This document shows positions 1 to 9,886 of a stretch of 64,000 nucleotides of DNA, piece after piece (the first letter of the stretch is position 1; each line of letters begins with the position of its first letter). The translations under genes and the position numbers were made by a program. Location of the stretch: the NCBI RefSeq assembly GCF_019175385.1, contig NC_083337.1:49080938-49144937 (forward strand). The letters run 5' to 3'. Below the pieces are notes generated by a model. That model did no database searches, was not told the DNA's origin, and saw nothing but the letters and a program-made list of their open reading frames with translations. The stretch comes from Lycium barbarum. Its lineage: Eukaryota > Streptophyta > Magnoliopsida > Solanales > Solanaceae.

Positions 1-71
1 TTAGCCGGGGGTGGGACCCGCTACAAAAATTTTCCGAAAATTTGCGAAGACCCCGATTTGCTCTAAAATTA

Positions 72-215
72 CGTGACAAAGGTCGTGCGGGGCGATCGAC
101 GAAATTATATCTGCCCTAACGCGTCGAAATGCATGAAAGTTTCGGAGTTAAGCGTGCTCAGGCCAGAGCAATTCTGGGATGGGTGACCCCCTGGGAAGTA
201 ATGCAAAGTTTTGCA
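72..215 (+). other. 5S rRNA-derived module in element B
   Basis: Positions about 96-215 align collinearly with plant 5S rRNA. The best blocks are TTAAGCGTGCT (internal A box) near 149 and GGATGGGTGACCCCCTGGGA (C box) near 176, with TTTTGCAC near 210 matching the 5S 3' end. A preceding motif, GTGACAAAGG then GTGCGGGGC (72-92), is also kept in elements C and D. It is not a functional 5S gene: the 5' half is degenerate and there is no flanking 5S spacer. Confidence 0.8.
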
Positions 216-540
216 CAAGTGTAGGTATGACTGATATAAATGAAAGTTTGGGGTAATCTAAAGGAAAAGAGAATGTATGAAGTAATTAGTGCCTTTACAA
301 ACACCACACAGTCCGATGTGGTACCACTCGGAAAATTTAGCGAATCTGGATAACAGTCAGCGACGACCCGAATGTTGTCAGGGGATAGAAAACGCCCAAT
401 TACATCGTAAGTTAGTCTGGTATGACGATAGTTGTTAAAGGAAAAAGAGTATGGATAGTAGGGTAAGAGAAAGATAAGTAAAGCGAGTAAGCAGAATCTT
501 TGAAAGAGTCGATAAGCGACACCCAAGACGATTTGTATGA

Positions 541-930
541 TTGACTCCGAATACGTTTCTGTCTGACATATCTCTGTACGATTAACTCCGATTACGAATC
601 TGTCTGACACACCTCTGTATTTCTGACTCCGGACATAAATCCGTCTGGTGTGCCTCTGTACGTCTAATTGTGATCACGCATCTGTCTGATACATCTCCGC
701 ATGTCTGATTCTAAGTGCGACTCTGTATGATACATTTCTGTAAGCCTGATTCCGATTTCGAAATCCGTCCGATACCTATTTATACATCTGACTCTGATCT
801 CAGATCTGTCTGACATACTTCCGTATCTCTTCTTTTGATTATGAATCCACCCGCCAGAGTTTAGCATGTCTGCTTCCGATTACGAATCCGTCCGATATGC
901 CTCAACGCGTCCGGTTCCAGTCCTGAATCT
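541..930 (+). repeat. Divergent 41-bp tandem repeat in element B
   Basis: About nine units with starts near 541, 582, 623, 664, 705, 746, 788, 830, 870 and 910, so a period of 40-42 bp. The shared core is CTGACTCCGATTACGAATC followed by TGTCTGACA. Units are strongly diverged, so the array is old. Confidence 0.75.
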
Positions 931-1226
931 GTTGGTAAGAAGTGTCTGGTATGAAGTGGGATTATATTGATGCGGTAGGGATCTCAGGAGTGTAACAAGG
1001 AATAGTATGGACTATGACGTCTGGAAAGCGTTCGTCTGTTACAAGAATATAGCTTATGGTTCGACAATTACGTGGGGTACGAGAAAATATATTACGAAGG
1101 CATTTGAATCAGTGATGTGAAAAATTACCCCATGATGTTGGTAAAGAAGCCATGTCGGAAAGTCAGTAAAGGACGACTATAAAGGGAACCCTCCCGAAGT
1201 AGTATGACGCCCCATAAGGTCAATTT

Positions 1227-1263
1227 AACATTCGAGGACGAATGTTTTTAAAGGGGGGGAGGA
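1227..1263 (+). promoter_or_regulatory. Pre-PPT hairpin and polypurine tract of element B
   Basis: AACATTCG and CGAATGTT form a perfect inverted repeat around AGGA (1227-1246). The polypurine tract AAGGGGGGGAGGA (1251-1263) follows and would prime plus-strand DNA synthesis. It abuts the LTR start at 1264. Confidence 0.85.
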
Positions 1264-4200
1264 TGTTACATCCGACATTTTCGCTTATTCAAAAAAATTC
1301 AAGATAAATTGACTTGTGATGAATAAGGCCACAATTGGACCTTACTTGGTATGCATGTGTAGGTTATGAATTCAATGGGGTGGAATTACGAAAGGTGGCC
1401 AAGGGCAAAATTGGAATTTTGGAAACTTGTTCCATGAATTACCATATGTAACCAACCATTTTGGGCTCAAAAAAAAAAATAAGTGAAGTGAAGCCCAATT
1501 TTAAGAGGCCCATTCGGCCAAGACCAACCCAAGGCCCATGGAATTAATTAATTTCCATGTGCTAAATATATATCATCCATATCCTTAAGAACATTCAAGA
1601 AAAAAATCAAAGAGAAAGAGTAGAGAGCAAGAGAGAGCATTTCGGGTTTGGAGAGAAAAAAAGAAAGAAAAGAAAGAAATTTTTTTTGGAGCCAATCCTT
1701 TGGTTTAAAAAGTTCATCTCTTGAGAGATTATTGCTAAGCACAAGATTCTCTACAAGTTGATATAAAGATTGTGGCAAGAAAACAATTTCATCTTCCAAG
1801 TGTAGAACTTGAAGAAAGGTAAGGATTTCATGCTTTTGTTGTGTTAAAAATGATGTATGTATGTTGTAGTATGTGTGAATGAATGAAAAATATGGAAATT
1901 TGGTGTGTTGGAATTTGGGGTGTGTGGCCGAAATGCATATATGTATATTGCATGTCTATGGTGACTTGAAACTATGTTGAAATCTAGTTGTAGTGTGGTA
2001 GGAATTGTATTAGAAATGAAAGTTGAATGAATTAAGGAAAGTTGAGAATTTTGAGGTGTGGCCGTGTGGTGTGTGTTGGTGTTGGAAGGTGAATTGAATC
2101 TTGTTAGCATGTTAATTGTGTTGTTATGGAAGATTGGTTATTAAGTTGTTGAAAGTTAGGAAGGGATTGGAAAAGTAGTGACTTGATGGAAAGTTGAATG
2201 TTTGTGAATTTTATGAATATCTTATGAATATTATGTGAACATGTTATGGATTCCTCCGATGTGTGTCGTAATGATTTTGATGGATAATGGATATGAAAAT
2301 AATAAGTTTTGGTTGGAAATGTAAGCTTGAAACGAAAGATGATTCGTCGTGTCGAAAGGTGGCTAATAATGCCATAGCGTATGATTTAGTGTTTATTGAT
2401 GTTTGTTGTTGTTTGGATGTCTCCTCTGGGTTGTTGTGTTGCTAAATTGAGCCGAGCTAAGTCTCGGGGATGTCGTATATACAGAGGAAATGCTGCCAAA
2501 ATTTCGGTAGGCAATTATGTGTAAAGTTAGAGTATTGAAAGAATGGAACTAACCAAATGGTAAACTTGACCATTTCCAGATTTTGGACGAAATTTGGATT
2601 GACGCCAAGCGAGCATAAGGCGCCATCAAGGTATGTGAAGCACTTCTCTACGTTCCTAGGCATGTTCTGGATGTGTTAGGTTCGGCCGCGAGCCTTAAGT
2701 CCGACTCCGTTCCCTGGAATTCGAGACGGAAAACCGCTCCAATTCCTTCAATTCAATTGAACCTATTTTCTTACAAATTGCCCTTAAAGTGAGATTTTGC
2801 ACAAAATTTCCCCAAACGGAGTCGGAACACTTCCGATTGAGTATGGATGACCTCATAAGGTCAACTATCAATAATTTACGTATGTATCCTCGGGTTGGTC
2901 CGAGGTGGGCCCACAAGGCCCGATACTTCCGGTACGATTTTAAAATACATCTGTTTTGGTCCGATTTTCTCCAAAAACTTCTGAACTATTATTTTATGTA
3001 TATTATGGCTATTTTTGTGTAATTTATACATTATGATCTCTGAACATCTGAGAATCCCATTCTGGTAATAATCTGTCGTGCCTTCCCAACTAGGATATAG
3101 GCGCGTGCTATGCATACTATCTGGATATTCTGATTTTGGCTCGCCGTTTGGCACCCTTCAGTTTGATTGAGTCTGTATGTTGAGTCTGTAGGTAGGTGGT
3201 TTCTCATTTATCGGTTCGTGTCTATCTCAATGCATTCTTTCACTGCGACCCGGGCCAGGTTCTGTTATCGTGCATATTTCTCTGCATTGTTCACCGCGTC
3301 CCTCGGCGTACGGGCCGGGATCTGTATGTCTGTATGATCTGTGTATGGGGATGGCGGCCAGGATGGCATATGATCTGATTTGATTCTGTCTGTCCACCGC
3401 GTCCCGTACTAAGAGGGCCGGGTTCTGTTACCGCGCCCCCAGACAGGGCCGGGATCTGTATGAATATATGCGTGTGCCATCTGTATTTATAAAGCACACG
3501 TCTCTGTATGATTTTGTATGACTCTGTGCTACTCTGCATGCATAATTCTGTCCGACATACTACTGTCTGTCCGTCTGTGGTACGACTATTTCTGTATGTC
3601 CGTATGGCTTCTGCTTCTGTATGTCTGTATGAATTCAGATTCTGCTCGTCTGTCCGCATTATGATTCCGTCTGTCTGCCCGAACTATAATTCTGTTCATT
3701 TGTGTGTGACACGATTCTGTGTGTCTGTCTGGATCATAACTCTGTCCGTCAGTTTGATTTATGATTCTGCCCGTTATATTTCTGTGACTCTAGTTCGGAC
3801 TATGTTTATATCTGTTACGTTTTTGCTCTACATACTCGGTACATTTTCCGTACTGACCCCCGTTCTTCGGGGGCTGCGCTACATGCCCGCAGCTACAGAC
3901 GCACCAGGTGATACGCCGCCCGCGTAGGTTTCCGACTTTGCTTTTTGAAGAGCTCCTTTGACTTGGAGCATATCTTTTGGTATATATCTTCTGTCTTCTG
4001 TGTACTCCGTATGTTTGTATATTCTGGGTACGGCGGGGCCCTGTCCCGTCATATGACTCTGTATGTCTGTAGAGGCCTGTAGATAGATGTGTGGGTTACG
4101 GGTTTCGTCTGTATGTTAGCCTTATCGGCTTACTTGTAAATATCTGTATGTTCAGGTATATATGTATATATACGTATGTTACGCGCGTGCCGTACTTGTA

Positions 4201-4332
4201 TCGGCCTACTTCTGTACTTCTGTTTTGAAACACAAAAAAAAAAAATCTGTATGGTTCGAATTCGATCAGGTAGGTACGTATGGGTACCCAGTTAGGGTAC
4301 CAGTCGCGGCCCACGGGGTTTGGGTCGTGACA
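1264..4332 (+). repeat. 3' LTR of element B (3069 bp)
   Basis: The LTR begins TGTTACATCC directly after the PPT and ends GGGTCGTGACA. A TATATA-like box lies near 1566. A purine-rich stretch from about 1600 to the splice-donor-like AAAG|GTAAGG (GT at 1819-1820) contains no ATG. A 51-nt mini-exon candidate at 2580-2630 is bounded by CATTTCCAG and GTATGTGAAG. Degenerate repeats with GGCCGGGATCTGTATG occupy about 3230-3480, and TCTGTCTGTC-like repeats about 3500-3790. The conserved twin hairpin is at 3838-3873 (GTAC/GTAC, then CCCCC/GGGGG). The short ORFs inside have no coding character. Confidence 0.85.
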
Positions 4333-5172
4333 CATATACCACACGGCCATATGCTTATTTTTCCACATCAACTAAATTCATCCAACTTTCAATTCCCATA
4401 TGCATTTCATCACAATTACAACTAGAATATAACATAAATTCAACACAACTTGGCTATACAACATATATATACACACGGCTACAAGCCATATACCAAACCC
4501 ACATTGCAAACTTCCATTTTTCCATACAATCAACACATTTCTATATACAACAACACAATCAAAACTTCATAACACAATAAAAAGGTAGAAATTCTTACCT
4601 TTTCTTCAAGTCTTCTTCACTTGAACTTGTGTTCACTTTGAGGAATCTAATGCTTCCCACTCCAAACCAACTATACCAAGATGCAAAGGAACCTTGACTT
4701 AGTAGGAAAACAACAAGAATTGAATTTTTAGAACAATATTTATGGTGGCTATTTTTGCACCTCAAACCCGAAATGGTCTTCTTTCTCTCCTTCTATTTTC
4801 TTTGTTGTTCTTATCTCTAATTTCTTAAGTCTTCTATGGTATATGTAGTTGAAGTGCTTGGTCACATGACCAAGCACATGACCAACTAAAATTGGGCTTG
4901 GATCATGGCCTAATGTGGCCGGCCATACACCCCTTTTTGGGCCTCACTTACAATTCAATTTTTGAGCCCAATAACTTATGGATCGTATTTTATAATTCCC
5001 GAAACTAATTTCCAAAATTCCAAAATTACCCTTAACCTTGTCCCACACTTTCATGACTCTATTCTTTCATGCATAACTCCTACGTTCAACAAAATATCAA
5101 ATTTGACCTCGTATCTCAAGAATCCATTATTTATCGAATTTTTCCAAACGTGTGAAAACACGGGATATAACA
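4333..5172 (-). repeat. Reverse LTR fragment of the array family
   Basis: Read on the minus strand from 5172 it starts TGTTATATCCCG and continues as the array LTRs do (TTTTCACACGTTTGGAAAAA). It keeps the GGCCGGCCACAT block, the A-rich leader and the donor-like AAAAGGTAAGAAT near 4595. It stops at 4332, where LTR B intervenes. Its start sits inside the 5' LTR of element C. I infer that a minus-strand array-family element inserted into C and was then itself hit by B. Confidence 0.75.
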
Positions 5173-7838
5173 GTTATTGTTATGAATGATATGTGGAAAA
5201 TGGAAGTTGAATGACTTTGGAGAGATTGTAGATGTGCATGCATGTTGTGGCCGTGAGTTGTGGTATGTATATGTGGCCGTTTATACATGATGTATGGCCG
5301 TGTATATTGGTGAGTTGTGAAAGAATAATGAGCAAGTTATATTTAATGTTTTAGTTGTTGTGTTGTAGATTTTATATTGCAAATAAAGGCTTGATAAGTT
5401 TGGTGAAGTATTGATAATTGGAAGATTATGTATATTGAAAGACAATGTTCTTGCATGGATAGCATGTAATGGTATTAGTATGATGTTGTTGGAATTCCCG
5501 GATTGTGATTGATGAGAAATTTGGCTATGTTGAATGTTGAGGATGGTATATTTACAGAGGAAGTGCTGCCGAAATTTCGGTAGCCAAGTGTTTCCTTAAG
5601 ATCCTAACTCCAAGTATCCTAATAAGAGTTTTGGTAAACATGACCAATTTGCAGATTTTGACGAGATTGCAACGTGAATTCGCAATATCAAAAGTAGCGG
5701 AAAGAGGTATGTAAGGCTTCACCCTTCCTTCTATGGCATGTCTTAGCTATAATAAGTTGGGTACGAGCCTCGGGGACAACTCTATTCCCCGGAATCCGCA
5801 CCTAAAGTTTTCTCCTTTTTGTTCAATAGAATTGAACTAGAAAGTGCAAAATGATGGAAAGACCTCCTAAACCCCTAGAACTTGCACAAATGGGACCCGA
5901 TTACCGTAGAATCCTCACAAGTAACGCTATGACGTGTAATATATGCAAATAGTATACGCTACCTCATCCGGCCCGTGGTGGGCCCATTACCCTCGGATTT
6001 TCCTTATAGTCTTGTTGGACTTACTAGAAGTTGAATCTAAGGGAATCCTTTGATCCCGATTTCGTTACCAAATGATAAGTACTATAACTACTCTAACGAG
6101 GAGACTTCCATGATGATAATGATAACAATGATGCTAGACGAGAGGATATGCCTACGATAAGTACTACCGGAACGATTCTATGACTAGGATTCCCTAGCTA
6201 AGTATTCTATGTGAATATGAAAGTAATAAACTAATTTTCGAATCTTATTTATATTCCTTAGCTATGACATTATTTTCTAAGGATTTCAAAGCCTATGAAC
6301 TGACATCTATGATGCCCCGATTTCATTCTACGTTTACTTTAATATTATTCTCCGTTGATAGTCTCACCATAAAATACTCGTCCCTTCAAGGTGAGACGAA
6401 GCGATCACGAATATTCCATAGTGTAATCGGAGGTCACCGACCTTACGCCACTCCGATGGCTACATGATTTTTCTTTGGGCTCCCTTGCATGTTTATATGA
6501 TATATGTGTATAAAACATGTATATGTATATAAGATATGAATATGTATATAAAACATGTATATGTGTATAAGATACGTATATGTCTATAAGATATGTAAAT
6601 GTATATAAGACATGTATATGTATACAAGCTATGTATATGAATATAAAGACATGTATATGTATGTAAGAGATGTATATGACCCTGGGATGGGGGGAAGGGA
6701 TATATGGGGGAATGGGAAGGGAAACATGTTTCATTGCCACCTGATCAGCTGGCTTATCATCCCGGACGCGGGGTTCCCGGACGCGGGATATATGGGTGAG
6801 CCGGTGTATATCGGCGCTATGTGGGTGAGCCGACATTGTTCAGCGCAATGATATGACCTACCATGTCATGACCAGACATGCTATGATAAGATATGCTATG
6901 ACAAGCTATGCTATGACCTGATATGCTATGACATGACATGCTATGACAAGCTATGCTATGATATGATACGCTATGCTATGATATGATACGCTATGACACG
7001 CTATGCTATGACACGATACGCTATGACATGCTATGCTATGATATGATGTACTATGATATGATATACTACGGCCTGACATACTATGACACGAAACACTATG
7101 ACACGATATGCTACGACATGAAAAGATAAGATATGATACGACATGATACGATATGATAAGACATGACATGATATAAGTTCTATTTTCTATGTCCACGAAA
7201 AAGAATATTTCAAAAAGGGAAAGACAAGCCTACATGATAGCCGGCCTAAAAGGGGCCTTCTCGCGTACAGGTTACTTTCTTGCCTCATTATATGCCCTAT
7301 GACTCCATGATATTATTAATTATACTCTATGTTACTGCTTGTGTTATCTTCCATGCCTTACATACTCGGTACACTATTCGTACTGACGTCCGTTCTTGCG
7401 GACGTAGCGTTTCATGCCGCGCAGGTCAGCATACAGGTGGATTTGATCCCTAGAAGCTCTACCAGCCGTACTTGACAGCGCTCCAGTTGTTCCGGAGCCT
7501 CACTCCTGCGGTACTATTTTGTGTATGTATATTCGGGAACGGCAGCACCCGGTCCTTTCTATGTATAAGTGTACTATGTCTAGAGGCTCGTAGATAGATA
7601 TGCCCAGTCAGTCAAGTACAGTTAGATATATGGTGTTTTAGAATGTTAATGTTGTTGTATAAAGTGATAACGAAGTTTACTAGTCTATGTTCATAATGAC
7701 GCTGCTAATGTTATTGTTCAAAAAAAAATATATGGCGCTATTCATACGGTTTGCTAAGAGGTAGAGGTAAAACGATAGACAAGGGGTGCTCGGTACAAGT
7801 ATCGGGTACTCATCACGGCCCCTAGTCGAGTCGTGACA
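5173..7838 (+). repeat. 5' LTR of element C, 5'-truncated
   Basis: Collinear with 10635-13311 of the 3' LTR. A mini-exon candidate lies at 5655-5706 (52 nt, acceptor AATTTGCAG, donor GTATGTAAGG, no ATG). An AT-rich minisatellite (TGTATATGTATATAAGA-like) spans about 6490-6675 and a 5/15-bp repeat 6845-7175. The twin hairpin is at 7368-7407; its second stem is ACGTCCG/CGGACGT. The LTR ends GAGTCGTGACA just before the primer site. Confidence 0.85.
6845..7175 (+). repeat. CTATGATATGATACG tandem repeat (C 5' LTR)
   Basis: Pentamer-based repeat (TATGA, TACGA, CATGA variants) that falls into 15-bp higher-order units. Because 15 is a multiple of 3, it keeps several frames open and creates spurious ORFs on both strands. 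The 3' LTR counterpart is at about 12306-12645. Confidence 0.85.
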
Positions 7839-7842
7839 GAAG

Positions 7843-7854
7843 TGGTATCAGAGC
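7843..7854 (+). promoter_or_regulatory. Primer-binding site of element C (initiator tRNA-Met)
   Basis: TGGTATCAGAGC, four bases after the 5' LTR end, is complementary to the 3' end of plant initiator tRNA-Met. Confidence 0.95.
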
Positions 7855-7898
7855 GGTTCGGTCCTAGGGGTTTGTCTACGAGCCGTGTCCAGTAGAGT

Positions 7899-7938
7899 CT
7901 TGTTTATGGGTGTGTAGCGCGCCACGCTTATAAACAGG
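7899..7938 (+). other. PBS-proximal RNA hairpin of element C
   Basis: CTTGTTTAT pairs with ATAAACAGG across an inner GTG/CAC extension, about 45 nt after the primer site. The same hairpin occurs in the array (19650-19689), D (55267-55228, minus) and E (60141-60180), with paired changes in the stem. It could serve in dimerisation or packaging; that role is inferred from position. Confidence 0.6.
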
Positions 7939-8057
7939 AGGCTACAGGGCATTTAGGAAATATGACCTTCTTTGTTTCCTATGATCGTGCGATAGAGCTA
8001 TGCTATCAGGTTTCCATATTCCTTTCCTAATCCTATGCTATGGTTTCAGTATTGTCG

Positions 8058-8462
8058 ATGAAGAGATCAGCTTCAGATGATGGGGGCACCAGTAAGGTCC
8101 CTAGAGTATCTCCAGAGCCGAGTAGGGGGAGCCTCGGCTATTCGATTGAGTCAGACCCGTCAGAGGACCTAGCCACAACTCCTCCAGATTTTCTGACTCC
8201 CAGAGCGGAGGATCCCGCGGAGGACAGCTATGATACGGATCCGTCGGAGGACCCAGCGACAATTCCTCCAGAGATTCTGACCCCTAGGGCAGGGGACTCC
8301 ACAGACAGTGGCTACGATACAGATCCCTCAGAGGATTCGACGATGACTCCCCCAGAGCTTCTTACCTCCTGGGAGGAGGATAGTCATAGCATAGACCCGT
8401 CAGAGCACTCTTCTGGGACGACGGATGAGGAGGATTCCTGGGTACGCCAGTTACCCCCGTGA
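8058..8462 (+). CDS. Acidic DPSED-repeat protein of non-autonomous element C
   Basis: I do not recognise this protein. The open frame begins at 8040, but I place the start at the ATG at 8058. A splice-acceptor-like TGGTTTCAG ends at 8049, and a second family (E, 60293) starts with the same MKR motif. The frame then encodes 134 residues rich in Asp, Glu, Ser and Pro. From D39 (numbered from 8040) it repeats a 28-residue unit containing DPSED, TPPE and LTPR at residues 39, 67 and 95, with a shorter fourth copy at 119. No signal peptide, membrane segment, zinc knuckle or catalytic motif is visible. It sits where gag would be. It may act on RNA or chromatin, but nothing in the sequence shows that. 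The stop TGA is at 8460. Confidence 0.55.
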   Translation: MKRSASDDGGTSKVPRVSPEPSRGSLGYSIESDPSEDLATTPPDFLTPRAEDPAEDSYDTDPSEDPATIPPEILTPRAGDSTDSGYDTDPSEDSTMTPPELLTSWEEDSHSIDPSEHSSGTTDEEDSWVRQLPP

Positions 8463-8668
8463 TGGAGGACCGTGCCAGTCCGGCCACCTCGGAGAGTGCT
8501 ACGGATTTCTCCTGTCCCTTGTTCCGGCCATCAGAGAACCAGGAATCACCGCTATTCTCTTCGGATTCGGACGCGAGAGATGACGAGGGTCGCGCGAGCG
8601 ATGAGCAGACAGACGAGAATGAAGAACATACTTCACATGGTAGCTCCCCGGGCCAGGCTCGAGATTGA
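8459..8668 (+). CDS. Possible second small acidic ORF of element C
   Basis: This 69-codon frame starts ATGATGGAG with an ATGA overlap of the upstream stop. It is again rich in Asp, Glu and Ser. The original upstream frame also stays open after its TGA, to 8753, and there it is Arg-rich and basic. Three readings are possible: a separate ORF, a frameshifted continuation, or a recent nonsense mutation in one longer protein. I cannot decide from one copy. Confidence 0.3.
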   Translation: MMEDRASPATSESATDFSCPLFRPSENQESPLFSSDSDARDDEGRASDEQTDENEEHTSHGSSPGQARD

Positions 8669-8993
8669 TCGGCTACAGGTATATGAGATTTTATTTAAAA
8701 CTTTCTATGTATACGTTACCTCTGCAGGAATACTAATTAATAACGGCAGGTAGAAATTCAAAAAGGGGTCAAAGGTTTAGCGGTTATAAGTAATGGCGAC
8801 TGAGATGTCCCCGCCACCAGTGTGAATTTAGAAACCCCGGTAAAAGATAGTTCTATGTACGGATAGGAGTAAATAGCGAAGATTTAAGCAGAGGCAATAT
8901 GGTAGTTGTATGGTTAAGAAAGTAAATATAGGAGCGGGACCCACCGTGAGGACGTTTTGGGAGCTGTTAGAACCCCGACTTACTTTAAATAAT

Positions 8994-9135
8994 GTGACAA
9001 AGGCCGTGCGGGGCAGTCAGTAAAATTACACCAGCGTTCGCGTATTAAAATGCACCAGAGTTTCAAGGTTAAGCGTGCTCAGGTGGGAGCAATTTCATGC
9101 TGGGTGACCCCCCTGGGAAATATGCCAAATTTTTA
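8994..9135 (+). other. 5S rRNA-derived module in element C
   Basis: GTGACAAAGG and CGTGCGGGGC are followed by about 110 nt collinear with plant 5S rRNA. They include TACACCAGCG (5S: CATACCAGCA), GGTTAAGCGTGCT (A box) and TGGGTGACCCCCCTGGGA (C box). The module lies downstream of the acidic ORF and about 750 bp before the polypurine tract. Confidence 0.8.
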
Positions 9136-9850
9136 TAAAGTGTGGGAACAAGAGATGAGCATGAATTTAGGCAGTCTAAAGTAAATCGAAGCGTGTAAAA
9201 GTGGTTAGAAACCCTATAGAAGTCGTGTAAGCCAAGGTGGGCTAGACTAGCAGAATGGAAAGAGGGACATAATGGAGTTTTGAGGTTAAAGGAAGTTCAA
9301 TTAGCTTCTGGGAGCAACATAGTGGTGGAAATGTATATGAGTACATGACATCTTATCTGTGACCATAGAACCCTAACAACCAGTGTCGCGATGCACGGAA
9401 CATGTTAGTTGAATGAAACTCAAAGGACGCGACGAAGGAAAAAGGTATGGATGTCACAGGGCAAGACCGATGCCGAACCCGTGTTAGTTAGGGCTAGAGA
9501 AACCCTGGTACGGTGATGTGCGGGAACACGTCTAGTGAGGGGATGGATGCGGCAGACTATACGGAGAAGGAATTACAACTGTAAGGATCGCAAGAGGCGA
9601 CGATCATTTAAAGGGCAGAGGCGTGCGTAGACCCCTTAATAAAGGGGGGAAGAGCATGTTAGACCTAAAATGAGCTATGATGATTCAAGGACTAATAAGG
9701 GGGACTTACTAACGCAGGGCCAATGTTCGGAGCTAACTCCATTGGCCTACGACATAAAGGCAAGTTCCTAAAATGAAGATGCTAAGCGACATGTGAGATA
9801 TCTATGAAGGGCCCTCCCCGGAGCATTATAAGATTTCATGGGGCCAGTTT

Positions 9851-9886
9851 AACATTCGTGGACGAATGTTCCAAAAGGGGGGAGGA
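9851..9886 (+). promoter_or_regulatory. Pre-PPT hairpin and polypurine tract of element C
   Basis: AACATTCG/CGAATGTT inverted repeat at 9851-9870 (loop TGGA), then the tract AAAAGGGGGGAGGA directly before the 3' LTR. Confidence 0.85.

Larger units (their letters stand above)
1..1263 (+). mobile_element. Element B, 3' part of internal region (non-coding)
   Basis: This is the internal tail of a plus-strand LTR retrotransposon whose 5' part lies left of the window. It runs into a polypurine tract and an LTR start at 1264. No gag or pol coding is visible; plus-strand frames are closed and the minus ORFs at 158-610 and 664-867 only reflect base composition. It holds a 5S rRNA-like module, a 41-bp tandem repeat block and a pre-PPT hairpin. 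The stretch just before the PPT is similar to the corresponding stretches of elements C and D, so these are related non-autonomous elements. Confidence 0.75.

Noticed and set aside
96..215. Functional 5S rRNA gene
   Set aside because: The 5' half is degenerate, there is no T-run terminator at the 5S end, and it sits at the same place in three related elements.
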